Shown: positions 9,811 through 20,589 of the stretch, in pieces | How the letters are laid out: every line of letters begins with the position of its first letter | Position numbering within the stretch: the first letter of the stretch is position 1 | From: Ianthella basta | Taxonomy: Eukaryota; Porifera; Demospongiae; Verongiida; Ianthellidae | DNA length: 64,000 bases | Reading direction: 5' to 3' | NCBI GenBank assembly: GCA_964019415.1 | Contig: OZ025871.1 | Location: forward strand, 4,680,129-4,744,128 | Made by a program: the position numbers and the translations under genes | The notes under the pieces: model-generated | What the model was told of the DNA's origin: nothing | The model's input: only the letters and a program-made list of their open reading frames with translations | The model's database searches: none

Positions 9811-10219
9811 CAGCTGTGTGTGTTGTTATGGCAACTGGTTGTTATAGTTGCTATAGCAACGAGAAGGCCACACCTCACCACCTACCTACCTACCCACTCC
9901 TCACACCAACTACATGTCTGAAGGACACTCATGAAATAGGAGGCCACACCTCAGTGGACTACTAATACCAATGTCATTGTACCCTTCCAACATGCACATG
10001 TACACACACACACACACACACACCTCATGTGAATCCGTAGTCCACACTTTGTACCAAGTCTGATTATGACCAGACCACCTTCTAGACAACCCTCTTGTCT
10101 CCTTGTGGCATCCACTCAACTCTGTCATTAATGCTAGTATTGAACACTCTCCCCCTCTCTCTCTCCCACTCCCAATCACCAGGAGGTGTAAGCACACACA
10201 CACACACCATTGCCTGCAG

Positions 10220-10303
10220 TACTTCTCCCTGTACAATATGGATTGCCCTTCTACCTCTGCCCCCACCTCCTCTTCCCCGGACCACTCCCCCAGCATCAGT
10301 CAG
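10220..10303 (+). CDS. Small Ser/Pro-rich exon of locus A
   Basis: An acceptor (CATTGCCTGCAG) and a donor (CAGTCAG then GTAGTC) bound 28 codons in phase 0-0, including YFSLYNMDCPSTSAPT. Composition matches the rest of the tail. Placement depends on the weak donor of the preceding minisatellite exon. Confidence 0.35.
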
Positions 10304-10669
10304 GTAGTCCACTGCAGAGTGTGCACACCTCACTCACTGCATGCTCCATTACTTGTGCTCCGGCTAGCAGGCTATCCCGCTAGACCAACCCAGGGTAGAA
10401 TGGTGCTCATTGACCTGTTGTTACACAGTGCACAGATACAGTGCAACCTGCCCAGATGGAGCCTGTCACTCACTGCAATACTTAATGGGCCAAGGCAGTG
10501 AAGCCTGTTCATTCACTTCTGTTGCATTTCATCTCACTTATGTACATGTACATGTATGTATTCCTTCCTCTATCTTCCCTCTCCTCTCCCTCTCCACTCC
10601 CCAGTCACTTCCTTGAGTTTCCTCCTCCTTTACCTCACTCTCCCCTTCCCTTTACTCACCTTGTCTCAG

Positions 10670-10714
10670 TCCTCTAGTAGTGGACCCAACCAAGGAGTGA
10701 TCCCCACTCTGTAG
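10670..10714 (+). CDS. Possible short terminal exon of locus A
   Basis: A long pyrimidine tract ending in GTCTCAG precedes 14 codons (SSSSGPNQGVIPTL) and a stop, in phase 0, which would join the preceding 84-base exon. If used, it is one of two alternative ends of locus A; the other is the 11.2-12.3 kb exon pair. Very short, so tentative. Confidence 0.25.
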   Translation, partial: SSSSGPNQGVIPTL

Positions 10715-11219
10715 AACTACCCTACACTCCACCTCCAAGACACACAAGGTATGGCAGTTTGTGGACAGCTTAATTACATGATGCTGACTTGCCGAGTGTC
10801 AGTAACATGGTGGTCTGTGCTTGCACACACATTGACTATGACCAACCACATAGCACTGATGGGACAGTGGGAACTCTCTTAGTTTAATTCCTTGAGCTAT
10901 TCCTTGTGCTGTTCATAGCACTCTACAGTGGACAGCAGCGGATGATGTGGCTAGTCCATAGGGAATTGCTAACTCCCTATGGACTGACCATGTGCTGTGT
11001 GTACTAGTCTGTGGCTCATGAAGTATTATATCATAGTCATGTAAGTGTTTGTGATACTACCAACTACCTTGGGCATGCAGTGAGTTGTACATATTCAGTG
11101 CCATGTGTGTTGTCTTGTTCATCCCCTGTGTGATGTCATGTCTGCATGATGGATGCAGTGAGTCCCTCCACTGACCTCTGTGTGCACCCTCTCTCCATGT
11201 GACCTTGCACACTATACAG

Positions 11220-11294
11220 CTATGATGAACTACCTCATCATGATGCAGCCCACCCTGATGGTCCTACCATGGCAGTGGCCACAGGCACCTCCAG
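11220..11294 (+). CDS. Small Met/Pro-rich exon of locus A
   Basis: An acceptor ACTATACAG and a donor CCAG before GTGGGT bound 75 bases in phase 1-1, coding for MMNYLIMMQPTLMV and then PWQWPQAPP. The phases fit both the Gln-rich exon (ends in phase 1) and the final exon at 11848 (starts in phase 1). This symmetric phase-1 rule also governs the locus B tail. Confidence 0.4.
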
Positions 11295-11847
11295 GTGGGT
11301 GGGGCCAGGGCGGGGCAAGTGGTGAAGTAGTCCATGTAATACTACCAACTACCTCGGGCATGCAGTGAGTTGTACATATTCAGTGCCATGTGTAGTTCAG
11401 TGAGAGTCAATGAGGGTCCATCCAACCATCCTCCTATAGAAGGGGCTCACCCCCACCCTCTCCTCCCTTCCAACCCACCCCAGTGCATTGTAGCATGCTA
11501 TACCAAATGTTGAGTACAATTCGCTGCCACAGTTACTTTATGTATGAGCGTGACAAATTGGACATGCATGGCTCTGCCCAAGTGAACTGGTATCTTTCCC
11601 CTTAGCTTCTTGACACATTGCCAACTGAATGCACCTCAACAAAATGACCTCCTCATGCTATAGTAAACTGTATGATTATGCTAACATGTGTACTGTACAG
11701 TCATGTATTACCAGCTCTGCAAACAGCTATCCCTCTCGAGCTCCTCTCACAAGCATACAGCTTCATTGGACTCATTTTCAGACATCCCTTTTTGAGTACT
11801 CGTACTAATCTGTAGATTTTTATGTCATCTTCCTTCTCCTTTCACAG

Positions 11848-12329
11848 TGATACACTTCCATTTATCTGCAACTGCTCCTGGGACCATGTCCTTCAGGATC
11901 ACTACTCCTCCCCCACCCCCTACTACACCCCCTGCCCCACCCCCTGTCCCATCTTCTGCTTCATCCCCTGCCCAGCCACTGCCCCGCCCACATAGCCAGG
12001 TGAGAGGCCTAAGCTGTACCACCAATGACGACACAGTACCATCCCTGCATGTATCCAAGGAGGTGCACACGGCTTCCAGGAGGGTTGATCACACTCTTCT
12101 CTCTAGCATTACAGGAGGAGCATCTCATCCTTTGCCTCCTCCTCATGTGAACTGCTTCCTCCAAACATTTTGCATTTCATTTGCATGTCATGTGTTCCAA
12201 GCGAGTCCCTACAGCTGTGAGGCCTGGAGCTCTGGATCCCAGTCAGTAGACCAGTCAGTACACACCTCCTCCTCCTCCTCCTCTTCCAGATCTTCTTTGA
12301 GCAGTGTGACCTGCTCCTCCACAGACTAA
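11848..12329 (+). CDS. Last exon of locus A (Pro/Ser-rich tail)
   Basis: The acceptor CTTTCACAG is followed in phase 1 by IHFHLSATAPGTMSFRITT, then a Pro-rich run and a Ser-rich end, with a stop at 12327-12329. It is a near copy of 249-632. As in that copy, a strong internal donor at about 12001 and an acceptor at about 12113 could remove about 113 bases, although the frame is open through. This may be intron retention or a true single exon. The 3' UTR follows; no canonical AATAAA was seen nearby. Confidence 0.5.
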
Positions 12330-12720
12330 AGAGGGCAGTGACCTGGTTGGAACTGAACAGAAGGCACATAGTCTGTGTGTAGCAAAGTGCTTTATGACTC
12401 ACTTCACCTTTGTCCTAATCAGTTCTTATTTTATCTCAACCGATGCTTGAAACACTGTGTCCCACCAGTACACACTTTGCTCTATTGTCTATAATTTGGG
12501 ACAGTAAATTTTATTTGCCACAATCATTGTGTTCTTGTGGATATATTTGTGTAAGCAATGAAGTACCTTATCGGAGGCCATGAGAGTGGAACTGCTGGTT
12601 TGAGGTGTGGAGCAGTCATGTAATGCTGGAATGGAATGGAAAACTCTGATTACATGCAGGTACTCATGATGTGTATAGCATATCACTATTTGCAATGGAA
12701 AAGGCTATATTGTGTGCATG

Positions 12721-12900
12721 CACTACTGTGCTGCAGAATAATATGGAGCCACACATATGTGGCACCATGGGACCACACCACAGTACACACGTGCACCCTC
12801 CACAGCATTAGCTATATATCTCCTCAATCCCACCACAACGGACTCGGCCAGCCCCACCAACCTCTGGTGTGGCTCCATACTATTCTGCAGCACAGTAGTG
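12721..12900. repeat. Inverted repeat (34-base arms), fold-back element
   Basis: The arm CACTACTGTGCTGCAGAATA... (12721-12754) returns inverted at 12867-12900 with one mismatch. The related segments at 1 and at 57.8 kb keep only the right part or a diverged left arm. This suggests either an old small inverted-repeat element or a local inverted duplication kept by conversion here. Confidence 0.7.
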
Positions 12901-12904
12901 TGTT

Positions 12905-13270
12905 GCCATGGCAACTGGCAGTCCATACAGCTTGATCTTTGCAACAAATATATGATTGCTTTAGCCTACTCCATGCCTGTGCATGCAAGTCATGTTCTGT
13001 CCAATCTGCATGATGTGCTTCCATGTGGATGACCCAGAGGGTCCTTAAATCCTTCCAGTCATTGGGCTCACTTGGAGATATCCCGTTTTGAGTACTTGTA
13101 CTAGTCTGTAAATTTTATGTCAAATCATAATTTCTGTGCATATGTTTGTGTAAGCAATGAAGTACCTTATTGGAGGCCATGAGAGTGGAACTGCTGGTTT
13201 GAGGTGTGGAGTTGTCACGTAATGTCTCGGTCAATTATATAACACAATGTCATAGCACAATTAATATACC
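12905..13270 (+). repeat. Second copy of the 3' flank lacking the last exon
   Basis: This matches 1-230 and then jumps to the sequence found at 4905-5050, skipping the terminal exon. It is a partial duplication with an internal deletion and carries no coding frame of note. Confidence 0.65.
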
Positions 13271-14700
13271 CGGTACCATATCACATATAGTATCTCTATA
13301 ATACAGATAATATAGACTAAGTCTTTATAATAAATATAGCTAGCTAATGTCCCATGCAACACGTACTTTCCTTGAGCTCCATTTCTGCTGTTGTGTGCAC
13401 AGCTGTGCACTATATATGGACCGAGATATATTGAACAGAATTATACAGCTGAGAAGAGCTGGCTATGCCAGACAGCTGCGCAGAATAGATTGATGCTGTT
13501 ATAACTGTATACCTAAGCTTATTGCATGAAGGATTCTGCATGGAGTAGAATTAGCTAGTGATCTCTAACTATATCTGAGCGGTTTTGCGCAAAATGTAAA
13601 CAAAATGTAAACAAGAGCTATGGGACAAAACAGACATGTGGTGTTATTTCACCGAAAAACTGAGTATGGCATCATTCATATCTTTGGTACAGTCTCTATC
13701 TTGTGGCCAAGTTTGAAGGCTATATTCCTTCTCTGAAGCTCAAACGAAGACTGCGAATATACACGGTGGCCGTCGGGCGCAACCTATACGAACTATACCT
13801 ATACCAACAAGTCACGTACGCGTAAAAAGCTATGCACGTTATTTACGGCAACCAGGTCTTGCTCGAAATCGACGTACGTACACTAATCCAGCATTAATAT
13901 TCTCGCCAAGCGTGAAGACCTTCCCTTGCCGAGGACGAGGCATGCAGATATGCATCCCACGACGACCAACTTAAAAAATGCGCGCATGCATTGAGTTATA
14001 GTGACTAATAAAATGTGTATTGCTAGTGCGTACTATTATTGTTTCCTTATTGCATCCCTCCAAGCAGCTGATACAGCGGAACCCCTATAATGCGGACACC
14101 CTTCAGAACAAAAGAAGTGCCTTGATTATAGGGGTGTCTGCATTTCAGAGGTATGGCTTATATGCCCATATGGTAAAACAAGATGGGGTTCCACTGTAAT
14201 TATTACCAATCTAGTCTTTCACGTCATGGTCAAACTGTTGGAGGGACATGTGCAAATCATTACACATCCCTGTTCATACGTGTTCTAGCTTGGTCATGCA
14301 TTCATCACCTGCAGGGGCCATGTAGCTGGTTGTAATTGAGGGTGACATATTGTGTACGAAACCCTGCATGGAAAGAAAGATGACATAACTATAGCTACCT
14401 AAAGTATTAGTTAGCTATAACATCTCCTGTAGGTGTACGTTAGAATTGATTTATGTTACCAGTTGCTAGATTGAATTTTGACTTTTCAAACTGATTACTA
14501 ACTACCAACAGCTATGTCTACATCCTCACACCTCTAGCTAGCTAGAAGTGGTTTAGAACATTTATGAGCGCATAATGAACCTAGCAAGCATCTAGCAACG
14601 GGAAATAAGACTACCTAAAGTCGGCGAATATCCATGCTGGCATCAGCAGTATGGCCTGTATGTAGCATCGTACAATGCCAAAATACGTGCACGTACATTT
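13271..14700 (+). other. Intergenic stretch between loci A and B
   Basis: This is mostly AT-rich unique-looking sequence with short GCTAGCTA words. It contains one mariner-type MITE (14074-14196). I saw no coding region or RNA gene. Confidence 0.5.
14074..14196. mobile_element. Tc1/mariner-like MITE (123 bases)
   Basis: Termini CAGCGGAACCCC and GGGGTTCCACTG are inverted repeats, flanked on both sides by TA, the target duplication of the Tc1/mariner superfamily. There is no coding capacity, so it is a non-autonomous copy. Confidence 0.8.
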
Positions 14701-14715
14701 GTTGCAACTGGTGCA

Positions 14716-14739
14716 TGACGTCATAGTCGCCATCTTGGG
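14716..14739 (+). promoter_or_regulatory. Promoter module of locus B: CRE plus YY1-like site
   Basis: A perfect CRE, TGACGTCA (14716-14723), is followed six bases later by GCCATCTTGGG at 14729-14739. This is the same order as in locus A. It lies just upstream of the noncoding first exon shared by both loci. A proximal promoter role is inferred from position and conservation. Confidence 0.62.
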
Positions 14740-14741
14740 AT

Positions 14742-14875
14742 ATCCCCTTCCTATCACGAGTTGGAGAGTTTCAGGTACTGAGTGGAATCTGTGTAGCCAC
14801 GTTAAGAGACGGCAAGAAATCCCAATTTAAGTTCTTCTTAGAATTGCCAACTGTGCACAGATCACGATCACTGAG
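14742..14875 (+). other. Noncoding first exon of locus B
   Basis: Homologous to the locus A exon ending at 5508, with the same CACTGAG donor before GTGAGTATTTCG. An RTE-type LINE has inserted into the intron about 50 bases after this donor, so transcription must pass through 3.4 kb of sense-oriented element. Confidence 0.55.
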
Positions 14876-14925
14876 GTGAGTATTTCGTTAATACTGTACA
14901 TAGCTAGCTAGCTAGCTAGGTAAAT

Positions 14926-17900
14926 AGGGGGGGGGGGGGCGGGGCGGAAAAATGGCTGCCCTCCCCAAGTAAGTATCTCCTGAATTTCCCCTGGCTATTG
15001 GCGAACCGCGCGGTGCATCCTTGATGGCACCAGCTGCGGAGGCTACGTATAGGCAGCGGAGACACTGTGGCAGAGGGAAGCGCTCGATGGACGCAGTTGT
15101 ACGAAGAAAGGCCAGCCGGGCAGCCTGGAGGGCGGCAGCTGGTAGCTGGAATAGGCCGCGGTCCTGGAGCGAGAAGCGTGCACACCTTCAAACGTGTACC
15201 ACAGCGAAGGAGATCCTGGCTCAGGTGGGTGACGTCCCTGAGCGTCGCGCAATTCCAACAGCGCCGGTCGAGAGTGGTTATGGAAGAAAGCCTAAAGTGT
15301 TTTGTCCAAGAATCGTCACCCACATCGCGACTTACAACGTTCGCACTCTAAAGGCCAAGTGGAGACAGCAAGAGCTAGTTGGATTTCTAGAGAAGAAGAG
15401 AATTGTTGTGTGTGCTATCCAAGAACACAGGATTTGTCATTCTAACAGCAGTAGTCCAAGCTCCTACACTAGAGTTTTGCATTTACCAGGCGGATGGAGG
15501 TTAATTACTCACACTGCGGATGATAGTGGTTCAGGAGGTATAGGGTTTATGGTGTCTCCAATAGCCTTCAAATGTCTTGATAGAGTAGAATACAAGTCAG
15601 ATAGAGTCATGCGACTCCAGTTTTCTGGCCACACTAAAGGAGCTCCTAGGACTCATCTGGTTTGTGCCTATGCCCCTACCAATGTAGCTGACTCGGCTAC
15701 TAAAGATCTCTTCTACTCACAGCTACATCAGACCCTAGATCCCTTACCTAAGAGAGACCGTCTCTTTGTTCTTGGTGATATGAATGCACGACTAGACTCC
15801 CGTTTCTGTAAGTTCCCAATACACTCAAGTGCCTCCGACAATGAATAACGAATGGCTGAGTTTATGGAGGAGCAGGGTCTATTCTCTGCCCAGTGTGCCA
15901 AGGATAAACCTCGCAGACAGTGGTACACCCATTGTGGACCACAAGGATTTTAATCCAGAATCGACCATTCCCTCACAAGACGTAAGTTTGCTAGCTCTGT
16001 ACTTGACTGCCAACTATACCGTGTGGTTGCTCCAGCATCAGACCATCGACTAATGAAAATTAGAGTGACCATGAAGTTAGCTACTCCAAAGAAGACCAAC
16101 AGGGTGCCCTCCTTAGATTATGCAAGGTTGAAGGAGGCCCCCATTGCTGAGTTAGTGGAGTCCGATGTTTGTGCTGCCACTGGGGATACACCATCTTATG
16201 AGCTATTTGTTGCTGCTGCCAAAACTGCATGTGAAACTCATCTTTCAGTCAAACCACAATTTGTACGCTCCAAGCCTTGGTTAGACACTGACATCATCAC
16301 AGCGCGTGATCTGGTAGCGGAGGCTCAAAGAACATACAAGGAGGTGAGAAGTGATGACTCAAGGCAAAAGATGGCTGATGCAACAAAATCTCTAGCACAA
16401 CTGTATGTAGACAAAGAGGAGGTGTTCTACGCAAGTATGGCCAGTGAGGTGGAGCAGGCTAGCAAGGATGGAAAGCATAGTGCTGCATGGAAAGTGATTG
16501 ATCGAATGACAGGGAGGAAGTGTAGACAAGTTTGTAGCATTGCAGCAGACTCTCAGCAGGACAGATTGACTCTGTGGCGTGACCACTTCATGCAGCTTTT
16601 AGCATCTAAACCACCAGATGTTGCTCTGCCAGTGCTGCAAGTGCATGAGGGTATGCTGCCTATTGATGAGGGTTCCATCTCACTAAATGAAATAGCGACT
16701 GCCGCCTCACAGTTGAAGACAGGAAAGGCCTGTGGCATGGACTCTATTCCACCTGAGCTGCTTAAGCTCACTGGCATACACGAGATCCTGTTGCCAGTAC
16801 TGAATCAAGCATTTGAGACTGGAGTGGTGCCTGATGAATGGAAGGTGTCTGGCATCATTCCCATCTTCAAGAAGGGGGATGCCTCAGTGTGTGCAAACTA
16901 TCGGGGTATTGCACTCATGTCACTTGCTGCTAAACTGTACAACAGGATATTGCTCAACCGTATCCAACCACATGTTGAACCCTTGCTGCGACCCAATCAG
17001 AATGGGTTTCGTGTAGGCAGATCTACTGTCCAACATATCCTAGCCCTACGGCGAATCATTGAAGAGTGTACGGTGAGGCAGGAATGCCAGTGTGTGGTTA
17101 CATTCATTGACTTTTCAAAAGCATTTGACTCCATCTCGAGAACCAGAATGGAAGAAGTCCTGTACAACTACGGTCTCCCCACCAAGATAGTAACTGCAGT
17201 AATGTCGATGTACTCAGGAACAGCCGCACGAGTGGTGACTGCAGATGGTTGCAGTGCAGACTTTCAGGTGGAAGCAGGTGTCCTACAAGGTGATACACTG
17301 GCCCCCTACCTGTTTGTCATTGTTGTGGACTATGTCCTCAGAGCTGCTATTCCAGATGACAGTGTTGGATTCATGATCCAAAAGCGCCTATCGCGACGAC
17401 ACCCAGCCAAATATGTGACAGATTTGGACTTCGCAGATGACATCGCCCTCCTGTCTGGCACCATGGCCAACGCACAGACCCTACTCACAGCAGTTGAGGA
17501 GAATGCGGCTGCTGTTGGCTTGCACATCAACATGAAGAAGACTGAGTACATCAGAATAGGTGACTTTTCTGGCGACACTCACCCTACACTGAGAGTGAGT
17601 GATGGGGAAATTGCTGAGGTAGCTGATTTCAGGTACCTTGGCAGCTGGATTATGTCATCAAACAAGGACTTTGTGGTACGCCGTGCATGTGCATACGAAG
17701 CAGCAAACAAATTGTGGAGGGTGTGGAAGTCTGGGTGCAGCCGTAACACTAAGATCAGAGTATTCAAAGCCACAGTAGAGAGTGTTCTGCTTTATGGAGC
17801 AGAAACCTGGACCTTGACTGAGCAGCTGACATCGAGAATCTGTGGCACCTACTCTAACTTGCTGCGCAAAGCCCTGAATGTGCACTGGAGAGATCGCATC

Positions 17901-18306
17901 ACTAATGCAGAGCTGTACGGAGACCTACCACGAGCAGATGACATCATACGAGACCGGCGCCTACATTTTGTTGGGCATGCTGCTCGCTGCATCAAAGACA
18001 GGTACCAACCAGTGGCAGACCTAGTATTCTGGCAGGGCTCAGGTCCTATGCGAAGGGGGCAGGGAAACAGAAGGACATTCCTCAAAACAATCATTAGTGA
18101 TCTGGGAGGACATATGACTGCTGCAGAAATCTCAAGATGTGCTGCTGGCAGAGACGAATGGAGGAAGCGAATCAACTAGCTACATAGGCCATGCAACTAC
18201 CAACTTACTGATATTGCACAACTTTCATTGGACATGTGTACACTATAGCTTCTTGTATGTAGCCCCGGTGCTGTAATAGGCCGACGTATGTATGTATGTA
18301 TGTATG
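14926..18306 (+). mobile_element. RTE-type LINE inserted in intron 1 of locus B
   Basis: The element starts with a G-run and AAAAATGGCTGCC and ends with a (TATG)n tail. It is flanked by the 9-base duplication TAGGTAAAT (14917-14925 and 18307-18315). The uninterrupted site is present in locus A near 5556 (CCAGGTAAATCGACC). Its length of 3.4 kb is normal for RTE elements. The coding region has two in-frame stop codons (15846 and 15951) but no frameshift that I could find, so it is a young, inactive copy. Confidence 0.9.
15021..18179 (+). pseudogene. RTE LINE polyprotein: endonuclease plus reverse transcriptase, two stops
   Basis: A single frame runs from about 15021 to 18179, broken by TAA at 15846-15848 and TAA at 15951-15953. 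The endonuclease part has ATYNVRTL, IQEHRIC, GDMNAR and, after the stops, SDHRLM. The reverse transcriptase has NYRGIALMS, FSKAFDS, AGVLQGDTLAPYLF and the catalytic FADD. The C-terminal part has LLYGAETWTLT and VGHAAR, as in RTE proteins. A tiny upstream frame (MAALPK, from 14952) precedes it. Confidence 0.9.
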
Positions 18307-18309
18307 TAG

Positions 18310-19198
18310 GTAAATCGACCCTTCAATCCTAGAGTGAATTGCCCGTTATTGAAGAGAACCGACTCTAGTCCCACTCTGCTGTAGTGACATCCTTGCCACT
18401 CGTGGTTGAATTGTGTGAATCCTCACTTTCTTCGTTACCTGCCCGTCACCAGTGTGTTTGCGGTGTGCGAGACTGCGGTAGCTAGCTACCTAATATATTA
18501 TAGCTAGCTAATTAGCCATTTAGGTAGTGACTATAATCGACTCCATTGAGTTAACACTGAGCAGAATGGTGTGTTTTACAATCTACCCACTTATTTCCGA
18601 TGGCTTTCAAAGGCAAATGGTGTGACGTCAGTATCTTAATCAACGTTGCTTCTCTTTGCTTCATGTCTATTGCCATGTAGGTATGTATTGCTTTTTGCTA
18701 CCTTTGTCACTGTGGTCACATCCTTATTGTGTTCCATTGATAGCTGGGACTAAATGGGAGCTATCAAGCTAACTATTTGTGTATGATTAGGGATGCACCA
18801 TGACAAGTACCTTCTAAAATGTTGCCAGTCTGAGAGATTGATTGCTATTATTAAATGATGGAGTTCATGCTCTATCTCAATCAATGAAGCCTGTGATCAC
18901 CCTGGACTATCTGAGCCCTGTCATGATTGTGTCAAGTGTCTCGGCTAGACTTCTGTCTAGTCAATATTTGCTACTAGTAGATCCCACACTGGTGTACTGT
19001 TCCCACTCTTATATACTGCCTGTGCCCTGTACGTAAGGGGTGGTTAATGTCTGCCAGTTAAGGGAAGGTACACAAATGAACAGCTAATACAAATAGACTT
19101 GGCCCATGTGGATGTTGATCAGGTGACTAAGATTGTGTGTAATGTATTGAATGGGTAACTGTATGGGTATCCAGTTTATCACTTTTCTTTCTGTGCAG
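18310..19198 (+). other. Remainder of intron 1 of locus B
   Basis: The first 160 bases match 5560-5720 of locus A (CGACCCTTCAATCCTAGAG), confirming homologous introns. Beyond this the two loci diverge. No exon was seen. Confidence 0.6.
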
Positions 19199-19618
19199 GT
19201 GTCATGCCTATTTCAAATGAGCAGTGGCGTGTGGCTGTAGGACTGTGGGTTGCCCGCATCCAGCGGACACTCATCATTAGGAGAGGAGTGAAGCGAGCAT
19301 CATCCAGTCAGGAAGGTGCATCTTCTCCATCAGGTCAATCACACAGTGGGGAAAAGAAGTCCATGCTAAAGAGTAAAGGAAGAAAGAAACACAAAGAAGA
19401 GTCTTTGGGCAATCAGGTTATCACAGCTGATGACTTGTACAGTGGCTTGTGTGATCTTACACAAAACAGCAAGTGCAGAGACAGCACAGACAGGAGTCGG
19501 TTAAGTCCTTTGCTGGAGCTGTTAGAGTGCACCAAATGGACTTCACTTCTTGTTGTCATAATGATCCTCCTATTCCTGAGTGGTGACATAGAAACTAATC
19601 CTGGACCCACGGAGAGAG
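19199..19618 (+). CDS. Locus B first coding exon: leader ending in a 2A-type recoding motif
   Basis: The acceptor CTTTCTGTGCAG is followed by ATG at 19204, whose MPIS.EQWRVAVGLW start matches locus A. A long basic, Ser/Lys-rich stretch follows (KSKGRKKHKEES). Residues 112-125 are hydrophobic (WTSLLVVIMILLFL) and lead into SGDIETNPGP, with DIETNPGP at residues 128-135 (19585-19608). This is a full 2A-like consensus. The exon ends in phase 1 at GAGAG before GTAGGT and joins the CARD exon in frame. The expected outcome is skipping at Gly-Pro, releasing the leader from the receptor, or read-through that keeps it attached and redirects the protein. Related 2A leaders are known on sea-urchin and some other invertebrate NLR proteins. 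Confidence 0.88.
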
Positions 19619-19955
19619 GTAGGTAGTTGTGGTTCAATGAAGCATTGTGTCCTAGTACAGGTCATGTCAGCAGTCACTGGTTGTGCTTCTTATTTGACTG
19701 TAATCTTGGGCAGGACTCGCTGCTAGATGGAGATTTGTTTATTGTTAATGGACAGTTTACACAAGTCATGAGGCAGTTATTGCGCAGCAGTAATACAGGT
19801 CACGTTAGCAGTCACTGTGCTGCTTGCTTGACTGTAATGTTAGCTGGAGTCCAGACTAGCTGTTAGTTGCTGCTTTGTGACATAGAGCTACTGAGGATGA
19901 CAGGGTTGAGGACTTTGTTTGTCATCTTTTATAATTATTATGTGCTATTGGCATA

Positions 19956-20583
19956 GCGTAAGCTGCCAATTATTGACCACTTTTCATACCTTGGAGCGTA
20001 ACTTGGGCGCCGAAGGTTGCAGAAGCTTGATTCTTGCGGTGAAAGATAGCTGAACAACAGGTTGTCCTGTCCAGCCATTTCAACTATAACTACATTCATT
20101 GCCTAAGTGCTCGCCATTTCCGTGGACCCGGTGATAGACCAATTATCGACCAAGCGTACAATTATTGACCGCACATACAAATGCCTATACCAATTATTGA
20201 CTGATACACAGAAATCGTTTAGTAACTTTGCTTCACAATAACTCAGCAATCTAGGATTGACCAGGAATGCAGAGCAAGGTGTGCCACGTTGTAAAGCAGA
20301 TTTCGAGAGGAAGGCTGGTACCGTTCGCAAGTTATAATGCGTTCAGACAAGATGCGTACACGTTTACTCTTTGCACTGCTACGATTTTCTTGTAAATAAA
20401 TATTTCCCTCTCTTAATTAAAGACGACGGCTAATGTTTACCAGAGTCTTCAGGAAGCCTTCTATCAATGCGCAAAGGTCCCTCACTCTGTTTACAGTTCC
20501 GTAAAAGTCTATTAACTATTCGTGCATGTTTCAGGATACTACCGGTCGATAATAGGTACTGGTCGATAATTGGCAGGTTACGC
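19956..20583. mobile_element. TIR element with TA target duplication and internal 13-mer repeats
   Basis: Inverted ends GCGTAAGCTGCCAATTATTG and CGATAATTGGCAGGTTACGC are flanked by TA. Inside, the word CCAATTATYGACC or close variants occurs about six times in both orientations, clustered towards the ends. There is no long frame. It is probably a non-autonomous Tc1/mariner-like element with repeated transposase-binding sites. Confidence 0.7.
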
Positions 20584-20589
20584 TACTCT

